NCBI RefSeq assembly: GCF_018531465.1
Contig: NZ_JAHDTF010000021.1
Location: forward strand, 159,403 to 223,402
Length of the DNA: 64,000 nt
Origin: Sphaerisporangium fuscum
GTDB lineage: Bacteria; Actinomycetota; Actinomycetes; Streptosporangiales; Streptosporangiaceae
Direction of reading: 5' to 3'
Part shown: piece after piece, positions 32,209-40,415 of the stretch
Layout of the letters: every line of letters starts with the position of its first letter
Numbering within the stretch: position 1 is the first letter of the stretch
The notes under the pieces: model-generated
Told to the model about the DNA's origin: nothing
The model's database searches: none
What the model saw: the letters and a program-made list of their open reading frames with translations, nothing else
Translations under genes and position numbers: made by a program

Positions 32209-32967
32209 TCAGACCGCCGTGGCGCCGCCGTCGACGAACAGCACCTGGCCGGTCATGTACGCGGAGGCGGCACTGGCGAGGAACAGCGCCGGGTAGGCCA
32301 TCTCCTCGGGCGTCCCCCAGCGGCCCATGGGGACGTTGGCGACGGTCGCCTTGTTGGCGTTCTCGTCCTCCCACAGGTTCCGGTTGAGGTCGGTCGCGGT
32401 CCAGCCGGGGCACAGGGCGTTGACGCGCACGCCGCTTGCGGCCCACTCCAGGGCCAGGGTCTTGGTGAGGGCGACGAGCCCGGCCTTGGCGGCGGCGTAC
32501 GGGGCCATGAAGGGGGCGCCCAGGGCGGCCACGGAGGCCACGTTGATCACCGAGCCGGAGCCGCGCTCCAGCAGGTGGGGGGCCACCGCGTGGCAGACGG
32601 TCATGGCGGAGTCGAGGTTGAGCCTCATCAGCTTGTCCCACCCCGACAGGCGCAGGTCCTTGAAGGGGACGATGAAGTTGGACCCGCCCGCGTTGTTCAC
32701 GACGATGTCGAGGTACCCGAGGCGCTCGACGGCCTGCCCGACGGCCGCGGCCACGGCGTCCCGGTCGACCACGTCGCACGGGATGACGACCGCTCGCCGT
32801 CCGAGGGCCTCGACCTCCTTGGCGACCCCGGTCAGGGTCTCCTCCGATCGCGCGACCAGCGCCACGTCGGCGCCGGCCTCGGCGTAGGCGAGGGCGATGG
32901 CCCGCCCGATGCCCCGCGACGCGCCGGTCACGAACGCGTTCCGCCCTGAAAGATCAAACGCCTGCAC
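32209..32967 (-). CDS. short-chain dehydrogenase/reductase
   Basis: The enzyme has 252 residues. The cofactor motif TGASRGIG follows AFV near the N-terminus; VVNNAGG, the catalytic Ser in INVASVAALGAPF and YAAAK (Tyr-x3-Lys) are all present, as is the PGW-T-T segment and the C-terminal FVDGGATAV. The Arg in the RSEE segment after beta-2 suggests NADP(H) preference. GAGGAGG five bases before GTG 32967 supports the start. The substrate is unknown. Confidence 0.92.
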   Translation of the reverse strand: MQAFDLSGRNAFVTGASRGIGRAIALAYAEAGADVALVARSEETLTGVAKEVEALGRRAVVIPCDVVDRDAVAAAVGQAVERLGYLDIVVNNAGGSNFIVPFKDLRLSGWDKLMRLNLDSAMTVCHAVAPHLLERGSGSVINVASVAALGAPFMAPYAAAKAGLVALTKTLALEWAASGVRVNALCPGWTATDLNRNLWEDENANKATVANVPMGRWGTPEEMAYPALFLASAASAYMTGQVLFVDGGATAV

Positions 32968-33035
32968 GGCAGCCTCCTCGCTAGAAACCGAACAAGATTC
33001 TACGAGGAGGCGCCGCCCGCCGCACAAGGGGGGCG

Positions 33036-33743
33036 TCACACCTCGGTCGGCAGAGGGTGGGCCGAGGGGTTCACCCGCTTGACGATCTCGTTCAGGACGA
33101 TGCGGACGTACGGCTCGCCCACCCACAGGTGCTTGGCGTTGTCCACACCCACCACCTCGGCCTGCGGCACCACGGCGAAGCGCTGCTGCGCCTCGTCGGG
33201 CCGGAGGTAGTCGTCGAACTCCGGCACCAGCGCGACCAGCGGCCGTCCGAACTCCGCCCAGGCCGCGAGATCGGTGTCGGTGGCCCGCTTGAGCGGCGGC
33301 GACAGCAGGATCGCCCCCCGCACGAGCGGGTCGTGACCCCACTTCAGCGCCAGCTCGGTGCCGAACGACCAGCCCAGCAGCCATACTTGGGGCAGCTCGT
33401 GGAACTCGGCGTACTCCAGCGCCGCCGCCACATCGAACCGCTCCCCCTCGCCCTCCTCGAAGACGCCCTCCGACCTCCCCCGGGCCGAGGCGGTGCCGCG
33501 GGTGTTGAAACGCAGCACCGCGATGTCCGCGAGCGCCGGCAGGCGGTAGGACGCCTTGCGCAGCACGTGGCTGTCCATCATGCCCTCGGCGGTGGGCAGC
33601 GGGTGCAGGCAGAGCAGCGTCGCCACCGGCCGCCGTCCCTCGGGGGGCAGCGCCAGCTCGCCGACCAGCGTCAGCCCGTCGGCCGTGTGCAGCTCGATGT
33701 CCTCCCGTACGGCGGGCAGGACCGTCGACGAGCGAATCTCCAA
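33036..33743 (-). CDS. alpha/beta hydrolase
   Basis: The protein is about 235 residues. It begins REDIELHTADGLTLVGELALPPEGRRPVATLLCLHPLPTAEGMMDS, has the nucleophile elbow GWSFG and a late VDNAKHLW carrying the catalytic His. The fold and size match small actinobacterial hydrolases annotated as dienelactone-hydrolase-like or phosphoribosyl-type hydrolases; specificity is unknown. A TTG start at 33743 is proposed because GAGGAG lies six bases upstream. The neighbouring genes point the same way. Confidence 0.82.
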   Translation of the reverse strand: MEIRSSTVLPAVREDIELHTADGLTLVGELALPPEGRRPVATLLCLHPLPTAEGMMDSHVLRKASYRLPALADIAVLRFNTRGTASARGRSEGVFEEGEGERFDVAAALEYAEFHELPQVWLLGWSFGTELALKWGHDPLVRGAILLSPPLKRATDTDLAAWAEFGRPLVALVPEFDDYLRPDEAQQRFAVVPQAEVVGVDNAKHLWVGEPYVRIVLNEIVKRVNPSAHPLPTEV

Positions 33744-33774
33744 GGCGGACTCCTCAAATGCGAAGATGCGAAGC

Positions 33775-34095
33775 TCAGTAGCGGGAGCGGCCGGGCCCCC
33801 GGTCGACGCGCTTGCGCCAGCAGGCGGTGTGCCAGTGGCGGCGCTCGCCCTCGCCGCCGGTCCAGTTGGGCCAGCTGACGATGTGCGGCACGCCGCGGTG
33901 GATCTCCTGGTCACACCCCGGGCAGCGGTAGACCTTCTCCGAGCCCGCGCCGGAGATCCGCCGCACCTTCCACTCGCCGTCCGGCCAGTCCTCCACCCGC
34001 TCCATGCCCCAGAGCGCGGCCTCCAGCGGCCGGTCGGGGACACCGCGGCGGCCCTTGTCGCGGGGGTCCGAACGGCGGGCGCGGCGGGGGCTCAT
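33775..34095 (-). CDS. small conserved zinc-finger-like actinobacterial protein
   Basis: This 106-residue basic protein has a low-complexity N-terminus, then DWPDGEWKVRRISGAGSEKVYRCPGCDQEIHRGVPHIVSWPN and RRHWHTACW. The CPGC...H...HWH..C pattern would bind zinc, similar to HNH-like fingers. Homologues in Streptomyces are annotated 'ATP/GTP-binding protein' without visible nucleotide motifs. It sits 31 bases upstream of the hydrolase and may be co-transcribed with it. Confidence 0.75.
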   Translation of the reverse strand: MSPRRARRSDPRDKGRRGVPDRPLEAALWGMERVEDWPDGEWKVRRISGAGSEKVYRCPGCDQEIHRGVPHIVSWPNWTGGEGERRHWHTACWRKRVDRGPGRSRY

Positions 34096-34131
34096 ATCGG
34101 CACAAACGTCGATGTCGCGGGCGTTCTTCCG

Positions 34132-35607
34132 TCACCGATCCCGGATACTGGTCACACCAGCGGTCACCAGACGGTCGAGCAGCGGGGCCGGGGCGAAGGA
34201 CGGCTCGCGGTACTCGGCGTACAGCGCGCGCAGGCCGTCGCGCACGGCGCGCAGCCCGATGGCGTCCAGCGTCTCGAACGGCCCGGCGGGGTAGCCGCAG
34301 CCGAGCCGCATCGCGGTGTCGATGTCGTCGATGGAGGCGTAGCCGGAGTCGTACATGCGCACGGCGTCGTTGATGTAGGGGTACAGCAGCGCCTCGACCA
34401 CGAACCCGGCGCGGTCGGCGCAGGCGACCGGAGTGCGCCCGAGTGCCATGACCAGGTCGTGGACGGCCCGCGCCGCCTCGGGCGCGGTGACGACGGTCGA
34501 GACGACCTCCGCCACGGCGTCGCCGACGAGGTGGAGGCCCACCAGGCGCTCGGGGCGCGCCAGCCGTACGGCGTGCTCGACCACCGGGGTGCCGGACAGG
34601 GCGATCACCACGTCCGCGTCCTGGGCGTCGGCGGCGGGGAACCCGGCGGCTGCGAGCTCGTCCGACAGTCGCTCCGCGCCCTCGCCGAGCACGTGCACCG
34701 ACGCGACGGCGGGCCCGCCCGCGGGCTCCGGCTCGGACGGCGCCTGGTCGCCCTGGTAGGAACGGAAACCGCGCCCGGTCTTGCGCCCGAGCAGGCCCGC
34801 GGTGACGAGCTCGCGCAGGATCGGGGCCGGGGCGTGCACGCGGTCGCGGCTCTCCTGGAAGAGCACCTCGCAGACCTCGTGAGAGGTGTCCAGGCCGATC
34901 AGGTCGAGCAGGGTGAACGGGCCCATGGGCAGCCCGGCGCCGAGCCGCATGGCGGTGTCGATGTCGTCCAGTGACGCCACGCCGCGCTCCAGCAGCGTGG
35001 CCGCGTGGTTGAGGTACCCGAGGAGCAGGCGGTTCACCACGAACCCGGCCCGGTCGCCGACCGTGACCGGGGTCTTGCCGAGCCGCCGCGCCAGCGCGGC
35101 GACGTCGTCGGCCACACCCTCGTCGGTGACGACCGTCCGCACGACCTCGATCAGCTTCATCACCGGGGCCGGGTTGACGAAGTGCATGCCGACGACCTGG
35201 CCCGGCCGGGAGGTCAGGGCGGCGATCGCGGTCACCGACAGCGAGGAGGTGTTGGTCGCCAGCACCGTCTCGGGCTTGCAGATGCGGTCGAGGTCGGTGA
35301 ACAGGGCGCGCTTGAAGTCCATGACCTCGGGGACGGCCTCGACGACCAGGTCGGCGTCCGCGAGGTCGTCCAGCGAGGTGGTGAAGGTGACCCTCCCGAG
35401 GATCTCCTCGCGCTCGGCCTCACTGAGCTTGCCCCTGGCGACCGCCTTGTCGGTGGACTTGTGGATGTGCCCGCGGCCGCGCTCGAGCGCCTCGGCGCCG
35501 ACCTCCACACCGATCACACCGAGGCCCGCCCGGGCGAACACCTCGGCGATGCCGGCACCCATGGTGCCGAGCCCGACCACTCCGACCCTGTCGAAACCGC
35601 GTGCCAT
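34132..35607 (-). CDS. 3-hydroxyacyl-CoA (3-hydroxybutyryl-CoA) dehydrogenase, tandem-domain form
   Basis: The enzyme has 491 residues. The first half is complete: NAD-binding VGVVGLGTMGAGIAEVFARAG, EAVPEVMDFKRALF, NTSSLSVTAIA, MHFVNPAPVMKLIEVV and a C-domain with AGFVVNRLLLGYLNHA. The second half repeats the layout, but its NAD-binding region is degenerate (VASVHVLGEGAERL, no GxGxxG), while its C-domain (AGFVVEALLYPYINDAVRMYDSGYASIDDIDTAMRLGCGYPAGPFETLD) is intact. Bacterial 3HCDHs dimerise through the C-domain, so the duplication may build the dimer in one chain. AGGAGGGG precedes ATG 35607. Confidence 0.92.
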   Translation of the reverse strand: MARGFDRVGVVGLGTMGAGIAEVFARAGLGVIGVEVGAEALERGRGHIHKSTDKAVARGKLSEAEREEILGRVTFTTSLDDLADADLVVEAVPEVMDFKRALFTDLDRICKPETVLATNTSSLSVTAIAALTSRPGQVVGMHFVNPAPVMKLIEVVRTVVTDEGVADDVAALARRLGKTPVTVGDRAGFVVNRLLLGYLNHAATLLERGVASLDDIDTAMRLGAGLPMGPFTLLDLIGLDTSHEVCEVLFQESRDRVHAPAPILRELVTAGLLGRKTGRGFRSYQGDQAPSEPEPAGGPAVASVHVLGEGAERLSDELAAAGFPAADAQDADVVIALSGTPVVEHAVRLARPERLVGLHLVGDAVAEVVSTVVTAPEAARAVHDLVMALGRTPVACADRAGFVVEALLYPYINDAVRMYDSGYASIDDIDTAMRLGCGYPAGPFETLDAIGLRAVRDGLRALYAEYREPSFAPAPLLDRLVTAGVTSIRDR

Positions 35608-35719
35608 CACCCCTCCTGTCCCGTCGCCCGCAAGTCTCCCAGAGCGCTCCCGCCGGCGGCGACGGCCCCCCGGCCAAGCACGCCCGCCGGGGCGGGGACA
35701 AGCGGTAAGGTTGGCGCTC

Positions 35720-36379
35720 ATGCGGCTGGTCATCGCGCGATGCAGCGTGGATTACGTGGGACGGCTCACGGCGCACCTTCCGATGGCGCCCCGGCTGATC
35801 CTCATCAAGGCGGACGGCAGCGTGTCGATCCACGCCGACGACCGCGCCTTCAAGCCGCTCAACTGGATGAACCCCCCGTGCAAGCTCCGTGAGGACGACG
35901 GCACCTGGACAGTCACCCACGGCAAGACGGGCGAGCAGCTGATCCTCACCATCGAGGAGATCCTCCACGACTCCTCCCACGAGCTCGGCGTCGACCCCGG
36001 CCTGCGCAAGGACGGCGTGGAGGCCCACCTGCAGGAGCTGCTGGCCGAGCACATCGAGACGCTCGGCGAGGGCTGGAGCCTGATCCGCAGGGAGTACCCC
36101 ACGGCGATCGGCCCGGTCGACATCCTGTGCCGCGACCGCCAGGGCGCCACGGTGGCCGTCGAGATCAAGCGGCGCGGTGAGATCGACGGCGTCGAGCAGC
36201 TCACCCGCTACCTCGAGCTGCTCAACCGCGACTCGCTGCTGGCCCCGGTGAAGGGCGTCTTCGCGGCGCAGGAGATCAAGCCGCAGGCCCGCGTGCTGGC
36301 CACCGACCGCGGCATCGACTGCGTCACCCTCGACTACGACGCCCTGCGCGGCATCGAGCGCACCGACACCCTGTTCTGA
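35720..36379 (+). CDS. nucS: mismatch-specific endonuclease NucS
   Basis: The enzyme has 219 residues. NucS/EndoMS replaces MutSL mismatch repair in most actinobacteria. The N-domain (MRLVIARCSVDYVGRLTAHLPMAPRLILIKADGSVSIH) and the C-terminal RecB-like nuclease core YPTAIGPVDILCRDRQGATVAVEIKRRG, with Asp, Glu and Lys of the catalytic triad, are all present, as is the EQLTRYLELL helix. TAAGGT at 35706-35711 lies eight bases before the ATG and there is no ribosome site, so the transcript is probably leaderless. Confidence 0.95.
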   Translation: MRLVIARCSVDYVGRLTAHLPMAPRLILIKADGSVSIHADDRAFKPLNWMNPPCKLREDDGTWTVTHGKTGEQLILTIEEILHDSSHELGVDPGLRKDGVEAHLQELLAEHIETLGEGWSLIRREYPTAIGPVDILCRDRQGATVAVEIKRRGEIDGVEQLTRYLELLNRDSLLAPVKGVFAAQEIKPQARVLATDRGIDCVTLDYDALRGIERTDTLF

Positions 36380-36403
36380 CCGCCCGCGGCCCGGCGGGGG
36401 CGC

Positions 36404-36970
36404 TCACGACAGCGCGTGGGAGGCGAGCAGCGCGAGCACACCTTTCACGGCCTGAGCGAAGGGCTCCTCCGACCCCGCGGCCCGCGCGAGGACGTACCCG
36501 CCCTGGAGCACGGCGACGATGGCGGCGGCGGTCTCCTCGGGCACCAGCCGATCGGACAGCTCACCGTGGGCCTGGCCCTCGGCGAGCACCTCCGCCAGCC
36601 GCCCGCGCAGCCACGCGAACGTCTCCTCCAGCGGCTGCCGCAGCGAATCGCTGGCCATGACGTCGGGATCCTGCGTGAGCCGCCCGACCGGGCAGCCGCG
36701 CAGCACCTCGCGCTCACGCAGCAGGTAGACGGTGACGCGCTCCAGGGCGGTGCCGGGGCCGCCGAGGTCGGCCTCCGCCGCGGCCCTCACCTGCTCGGCG
36801 GTGCGCCTGACGGCCGCCAGAGCGAGGTCAGGTTTGCCGTCGAAGTGGTGGTACATGCTGCCCTGCCCGGCCCCCGCGCGCTGCTGGATCGCCTTGGGGC
36901 TGGTGCCGACGTACCCGCGCTCCCACAGGAGCTCCTGCGTGCTCTGGATCAACCGCTCGACCGTGTCCAT
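36404..36970 (-). CDS. TetR family regulator (AcrR-type)
   Basis: The protein has 188 residues. The HTH is VERLIQSTQELLWERGYVGTSPKAIQQRAGAGQGSMYHHFDGKPDLALAAVRRTAEQV, and the C-terminal domain has LRGCPVGRLTQDPDV, a signature of regulators that sense electrophiles or small organics near reductases. The ATG at 36970 has GGAGG one base upstream, which is too close; ATG 36985 or another start is possible. An 18-bp palindrome lies just upstream. No target gene is adjacent apart from itself. Confidence 0.88.
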   Translation of the reverse strand: MDTVERLIQSTQELLWERGYVGTSPKAIQQRAGAGQGSMYHHFDGKPDLALAAVRRTAEQVRAAAEADLGGPGTALERVTVYLLREREVLRGCPVGRLTQDPDVMASDSLRQPLEETFAWLRGRLAEVLAEGQAHGELSDRLVPEETAAAIVAVLQGGYVLARAAGSEEPFAQAVKGVLALLASHALS

Positions 36971-36979
36971 GCCTCCAGC

Positions 36980-36997
36980 GTACATACCAGTAGGTAC
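36980..36997. promoter_or_regulatory. TetR-type operator upstream of its own gene
   Basis: GTACATACCAGTAGGTAC is an imperfect palindrome (7 of 9 positions symmetric) covering a TATGTA -10-like box on the minus strand. It has the ACATACC/GGTATGT half-site style of many TetR operators. Confidence 0.5.
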
Positions 36998-37367
36998 AGC
37001 CATGGGGACACGAGAAAGCGGGAACCCGGATCGGGGTTTCGGGCAAGTAGAAACAGGGGCGCCCCTCCGCGGTCCGGCCGTGAGGCACGGGGGACCTCGC
37101 GGCCGGACCGCGGAGGGGCGCACCCGGGCAATCTTCCGTAGTCGACCGGCTACGGCGGGAATTCATGGAAAATCAGTGCAACGCTTCTGCCCCCCTCGAA
37201 CGTCTAGATCATGAACACGGGGGACAGGTAAGGGGAGCGTTAACCGAATTCTTACCTTCTGCGGTGGGGTCAATCACTACTCTCACCCGGGGGTTACGCG
37301 CGCTCCCGTTGCCACGGGTCAAACAAAGGGCAATGACGATGACTGCATTACGCGAGGAGTCCGCAGC
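36998..37367. other. 370-bp region between divergent tetR and glycosyltransferase, with a giant hairpin
   Basis: The region holds a 63-base hairpin (37059-37121) and, closer to the glycosyltransferase, a possible short upstream frame (ATG 37333, MTMTALREESAAC) whose stop overlaps the GTG of that gene. No protein gene is convincing here. Confidence 0.55.
37059..37121. repeat. 27-bp-stem perfect inverted repeat
   Basis: GCGCCCCTCCGCGGTCCGGCCG (37059-37080) is matched exactly by its reverse complement at 37100-37121. The stem continues TGAGG/CCTCG with one G-U pair, leaving a nine-base loop CACGGGGGA. On the minus strand it is followed by CTGTTTCTAC. Both neighbours start away from it, so it terminates neither. 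Confidence 0.9.
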
Positions 37368-38651
37368 GTGTTGACGAGGGCACGTCAGGCGGTAGCCCGT
37401 ACGGGGTTCGGGCTACTCGGGCTGCTGAACAGGCGGCGGGCGCGAAAGGCGCCCCCACGCAGCGCCCGGACGGTGCGCATTCTGCTCCTGCACGCCTACG
37501 GGATGGGCGGCACGATCCGCACCGTCCTCAACCTCGCCGGGTACCTCGCGCGAAACCACGAGGTGGAGATCGTCAGCCTCGTGCGCACGAACGAGGAGCC
37601 GTTCTTCGACATACCTCCGGGCGTGAAGGTGACGTTCCTGGACGACAGGACCGTCCCGCGCGGCCGGTTCGCCGAGTTCCTCGCCAAGCGGCCGAGCCGC
37701 CTGGTCCCGCAGGAGGAGAAGGCCTACCTCACCAACAGCCTCCTCACCGACCTGCGACTGGTGCGCTACCTCCGCTCGCTGCGCGGCGGCGTCGTGATCG
37801 GGACACGCCCCGGCTTCAACCTGATCATGAGCCTGTTCGCGCCCCCGGAGGTCATCACCATCGGCCAGGAGCACGTGACCTTCGAGTCGCACGGACCGGA
37901 GCTCCAGACCAAGATCAAGCGGCGGTACGGCCGCCTGGACGCCTTCGCCACGCTCACCGAGGCCGACCTGAAGGCCTACAGCAAGGCCCTGAAGTCGAAC
38001 CGCCCCAAGCACCTGCTGCGCGTCCCGAACGCGATCACCGAGCTGGCCGGGGACATCTCCACCCTGGAGGAGAAGGTCGTCATCGCCATCGGCCGCATCG
38101 TGTGGGTCAAGGGCTTCGACCGGCTGGTCAACGCCTGGAAGACCGTGGCCGAGTCGCACCCCGACTGGGTTCTGCGCATCTACGGCGGCGGCACCCCCGA
38201 GCGCGAGGCGAAGCTCCAGAACCGCATCGACGAGGCGGGACTGTCGGACAAGGTCTTCCTGATGGGCAGCACCCCCGAGATCGGCATCGAGCTGTCCAAG
38301 TCGTCCATCTACGCGGTCAGCTCCCGCTACGAGGGCTTCGGCATGACGATCCTGGAGGCGATGAGCAAGGGGGTGCCGGTGGTCAGCTTCAACTGTCCCC
38401 ACGGCCCCAAGGAGATCATCACCGACGGGTACGACGGCCTGCTCATCCGCTCCAAGAAGGCCGTCGCGCTGGCCGACGGCATCTGCCGCGTGATCGAGGA
38501 CGACGAGTTCCGCCGCACGCTCGGCGCCAACGCGCTGCGCACGGCCGCGAACTACGACCAGGAGGTCATCGGCGCCCGCTGGGAGGCGCTCCTGTCGGAG
38601 CTGGAGAGCCCGCAGGAGTACCCGGACTGCTCCCTCGGCACGTCCTCCTGA
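37368..38651 (+). CDS. GT4 family glycosyltransferase
   Basis: The enzyme has 427 residues with two Rossmann domains. The N-domain has LLLHAYGMGGTIRTVLNLAGYL and TIGQEHVTFESH. The C-domain has VIAIGRIVWVKGFDRLVNAW, LRIYGGGTPE, VFLMGSTPEI and the donor-binding EGFGMTILEAMSKGVPVVSFNCPHGPKEIITDGYDG, with the EX7E motif of GT4 retaining enzymes. The N-terminus is basic and amphipathic (ARQAVARTGFGLLGLLNRRRARK), which suggests membrane association. It may glycosylate a poly(polyol-phosphate) or other wall polymer (inference from resemblance to TagE-type enzymes). GAGGAG precedes the GTG by eight bases. Confidence 0.88.
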   Translation: MLTRARQAVARTGFGLLGLLNRRRARKAPPRSARTVRILLLHAYGMGGTIRTVLNLAGYLARNHEVEIVSLVRTNEEPFFDIPPGVKVTFLDDRTVPRGRFAEFLAKRPSRLVPQEEKAYLTNSLLTDLRLVRYLRSLRGGVVIGTRPGFNLIMSLFAPPEVITIGQEHVTFESHGPELQTKIKRRYGRLDAFATLTEADLKAYSKALKSNRPKHLLRVPNAITELAGDISTLEEKVVIAIGRIVWVKGFDRLVNAWKTVAESHPDWVLRIYGGGTPEREAKLQNRIDEAGLSDKVFLMGSTPEIGIELSKSSIYAVSSRYEGFGMTILEAMSKGVPVVSFNCPHGPKEIITDGYDGLLIRSKKAVALADGICRVIEDDEFRRTLGANALRTAANYDQEVIGARWEALLSELESPQEYPDCSLGTSS

Positions 38652-38670
38652 CCGTCGCCCGCCGAACTGC

Positions 38671-38700
38671 CGCCCCCGTACGGCGTGCCGTACGGGGGCG
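38671..38700 (+). terminator. 14-bp terminator hairpin after the glycosyltransferase
   Basis: CGCCCCCGTACGGC pairs perfectly with GCCGTACGGGGGCG, separated by GT. It is 19 bases after the stop. Confidence 0.75.
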
Positions 38701-38846
38701 CCGGTGTCTCCGGCGCCGCGAGCGATGGTTTCGAGCGCAACGATAGGGCTATGGTGGCCCCAGATCTCCCCGCGCGGGAGCAGCGTGGACCCGGGCCCCC
38801 GCACCCGGGGCGGAGCGTCGGCCGCCAGGGCCGAGGAGGAGACGCC

Positions 38847-40343
38847 ATGTCAACGGCTACCGAGCAGCGCACCTTCGACTCGGTGAACCCGGCCACCGGG
38901 GCCGTCGTGGGCACCCATCCCCTCCACGACGCCGCGGCGGTGCACGCGGCCGTCGAGAGCGCCGGCGAGGCGGCGCGGTGGTGGGCGTCGCTCGGCTTCG
39001 AGGGGCGCAAGCGCCGCCTGCTCGACTACAAGGCCGTCCTCACCCGCAACCTGACGCGCATCGCCCGGGTGATCCACGAGGAGACCGGCAAGCCGATGGA
39101 CGACGCCGTCCTGGAGACGGTGTTCGCCATCAGCCACCTCGACTGGGCCACCCGCAACGCCCGCAAGGTGCTCGGCCCGCGACGCGTCCCGACCGGCCTG
39201 ATGGGCGTCAACCTCACCGCCACCCTCCAGTACCTGCCGCTCGGCGTGGTCGGGGTGATCGGGCCGTGGAACTACCCGGTGTTCACGCCGATGGGCTCGA
39301 TCGGCTACGCGCTGGCGGCCGGGAACGCCGTGGTGTTCAAGCCGAGCGAGCTGACCCCGGGCGTCGGGGTGCTGCTCGCCGAGCTGTTCACCGAGAGCGT
39401 CCCCGAGCGGAAGGTCTTCCAGGTGGTGACCGGGCTCGGCGAGACCGGCGCCGCCCTCGCCGGTCACCCGGGCATCGGCAAGATCGCCTTCACGGGCTCG
39501 ACGGCCACGGCCAAGCGCGTCATGGCGGCCTGTGCCGCCAACCTCACGCCGCTGGTGGCCGAGTGCGGCGGCAAGGACGCCCTGATCGTCGACGCCGACG
39601 CCGACATCCCGGCCGCGGCCGACGCGGCGCTGTGGGGCGCGATGTCGAACGCCGGCCAGACCTGCGTGGGCGTCGAGCGCATCTACGTCGTGGAGCGCGC
39701 CTACGACGACTTCATGCGCGAGCTGGGCGAACGCGCACGAGCGCTGCGCAGCGGCGAGGACTACGGCCCGATCACCATGCCCGCCCAGACCGACATCATC
39801 CGCCGGCACGTCGAGGACGCCCTGGCCCGGGGCGGGAAGGCCGTGGTCGGCGGTGCGGAGTCGGTGCGGCCGCCGTACGTCGACCCCGTGGTGCTCACCG
39901 ACGTCCCCGAGGACTCCAGTGCCGTGCGCGAGGAGACCTTCGGGCCCACGATCACGGTGCGCAAGGTCGCGACGCTGGAAGAAGCCCTGGAGAAGGCCAA
40001 CGCCGTCGCCTACGGCCTGGGCGGCACGATCTTCTCCGGCAGCCCCCGCCGGGCGATGGAGCTGGCCAGGGCCATGCTCAGCGGCATGACGGCGATCAAC
40101 TCGGTCATCTCCTTCGTGGGAGTGCCCGCGCTGCCGTTCGGCGGCGTCGGCGACTCGGGGTTCGGGCGCATCCACGGCGCCGACGGGCTGCGCGAGTTCA
40201 CGCGGCCGAAAGCGATCTCCCGGCAGCGGTTCCCCCTTCCCGGAATGAAGATCACATCGTTCACCCGCTCGCCGGCCGAGATGGAAAGGCTTGTGAAATT
40301 GGTCACTTTTCTCCATGGTCGGCGCAAGAGCCCGTTGTCCTGA
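38847..40343 (+). CDS. aldehyde dehydrogenase family protein
   Basis: The enzyme has 498 residues. The ALDH signatures are VVGVIGPWNYPVFTPMGS, FKPSELTP, AFTGSTATAKRV, AECGGKDALIVDADAD (general-base Glu), SNAGQTCVGVERIYV (catalytic Cys) and ETFGPTITVRKV. It oxidises an aldehyde to the acid with NAD(P)+; the C-terminal extension (ISRQRFPLPGMKITSFTRSP) is like that of membrane-associated ALDH3-type enzymes for long-chain aldehydes, so a fatty aldehyde is plausible (inference). GAGGAGG precedes the ATG. A TetR gene follows 72 bases later in the same direction. Confidence 0.92.
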   Translation: MSTATEQRTFDSVNPATGAVVGTHPLHDAAAVHAAVESAGEAARWWASLGFEGRKRRLLDYKAVLTRNLTRIARVIHEETGKPMDDAVLETVFAISHLDWATRNARKVLGPRRVPTGLMGVNLTATLQYLPLGVVGVIGPWNYPVFTPMGSIGYALAAGNAVVFKPSELTPGVGVLLAELFTESVPERKVFQVVTGLGETGAALAGHPGIGKIAFTGSTATAKRVMAACAANLTPLVAECGGKDALIVDADADIPAAADAALWGAMSNAGQTCVGVERIYVVERAYDDFMRELGERARALRSGEDYGPITMPAQTDIIRRHVEDALARGGKAVVGGAESVRPPYVDPVVLTDVPEDSSAVREETFGPTITVRKVATLEEALEKANAVAYGLGGTIFSGSPRRAMELARAMLSGMTAINSVISFVGVPALPFGGVGDSGFGRIHGADGLREFTRPKAISRQRFPLPGMKITSFTRSPAEMERLVKLVTFLHGRRKSPLS

Positions 40344-40415
40344 TACTTCACGAGAAACGATCTTGCGTCCATAATGATGGGTTCTTACGGGGCCAGCAGG
40401 ACGCGAGGTGCACAG

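Noticed and set aside
36404..36970. TetR regulator as repressor of the glycosyltransferase at 37.4 kb
   Set aside because: The operator-like site covers only the regulator's own promoter; nothing similar lies near the glycosyltransferase start.
37165..37374. 69-codon frame ending over the glycosyltransferase start
   Set aside because: No convincing ribosome site, and it spans promoter-like intergenic sequence. A much shorter upstream frame from 37333 remains possible as a leader.
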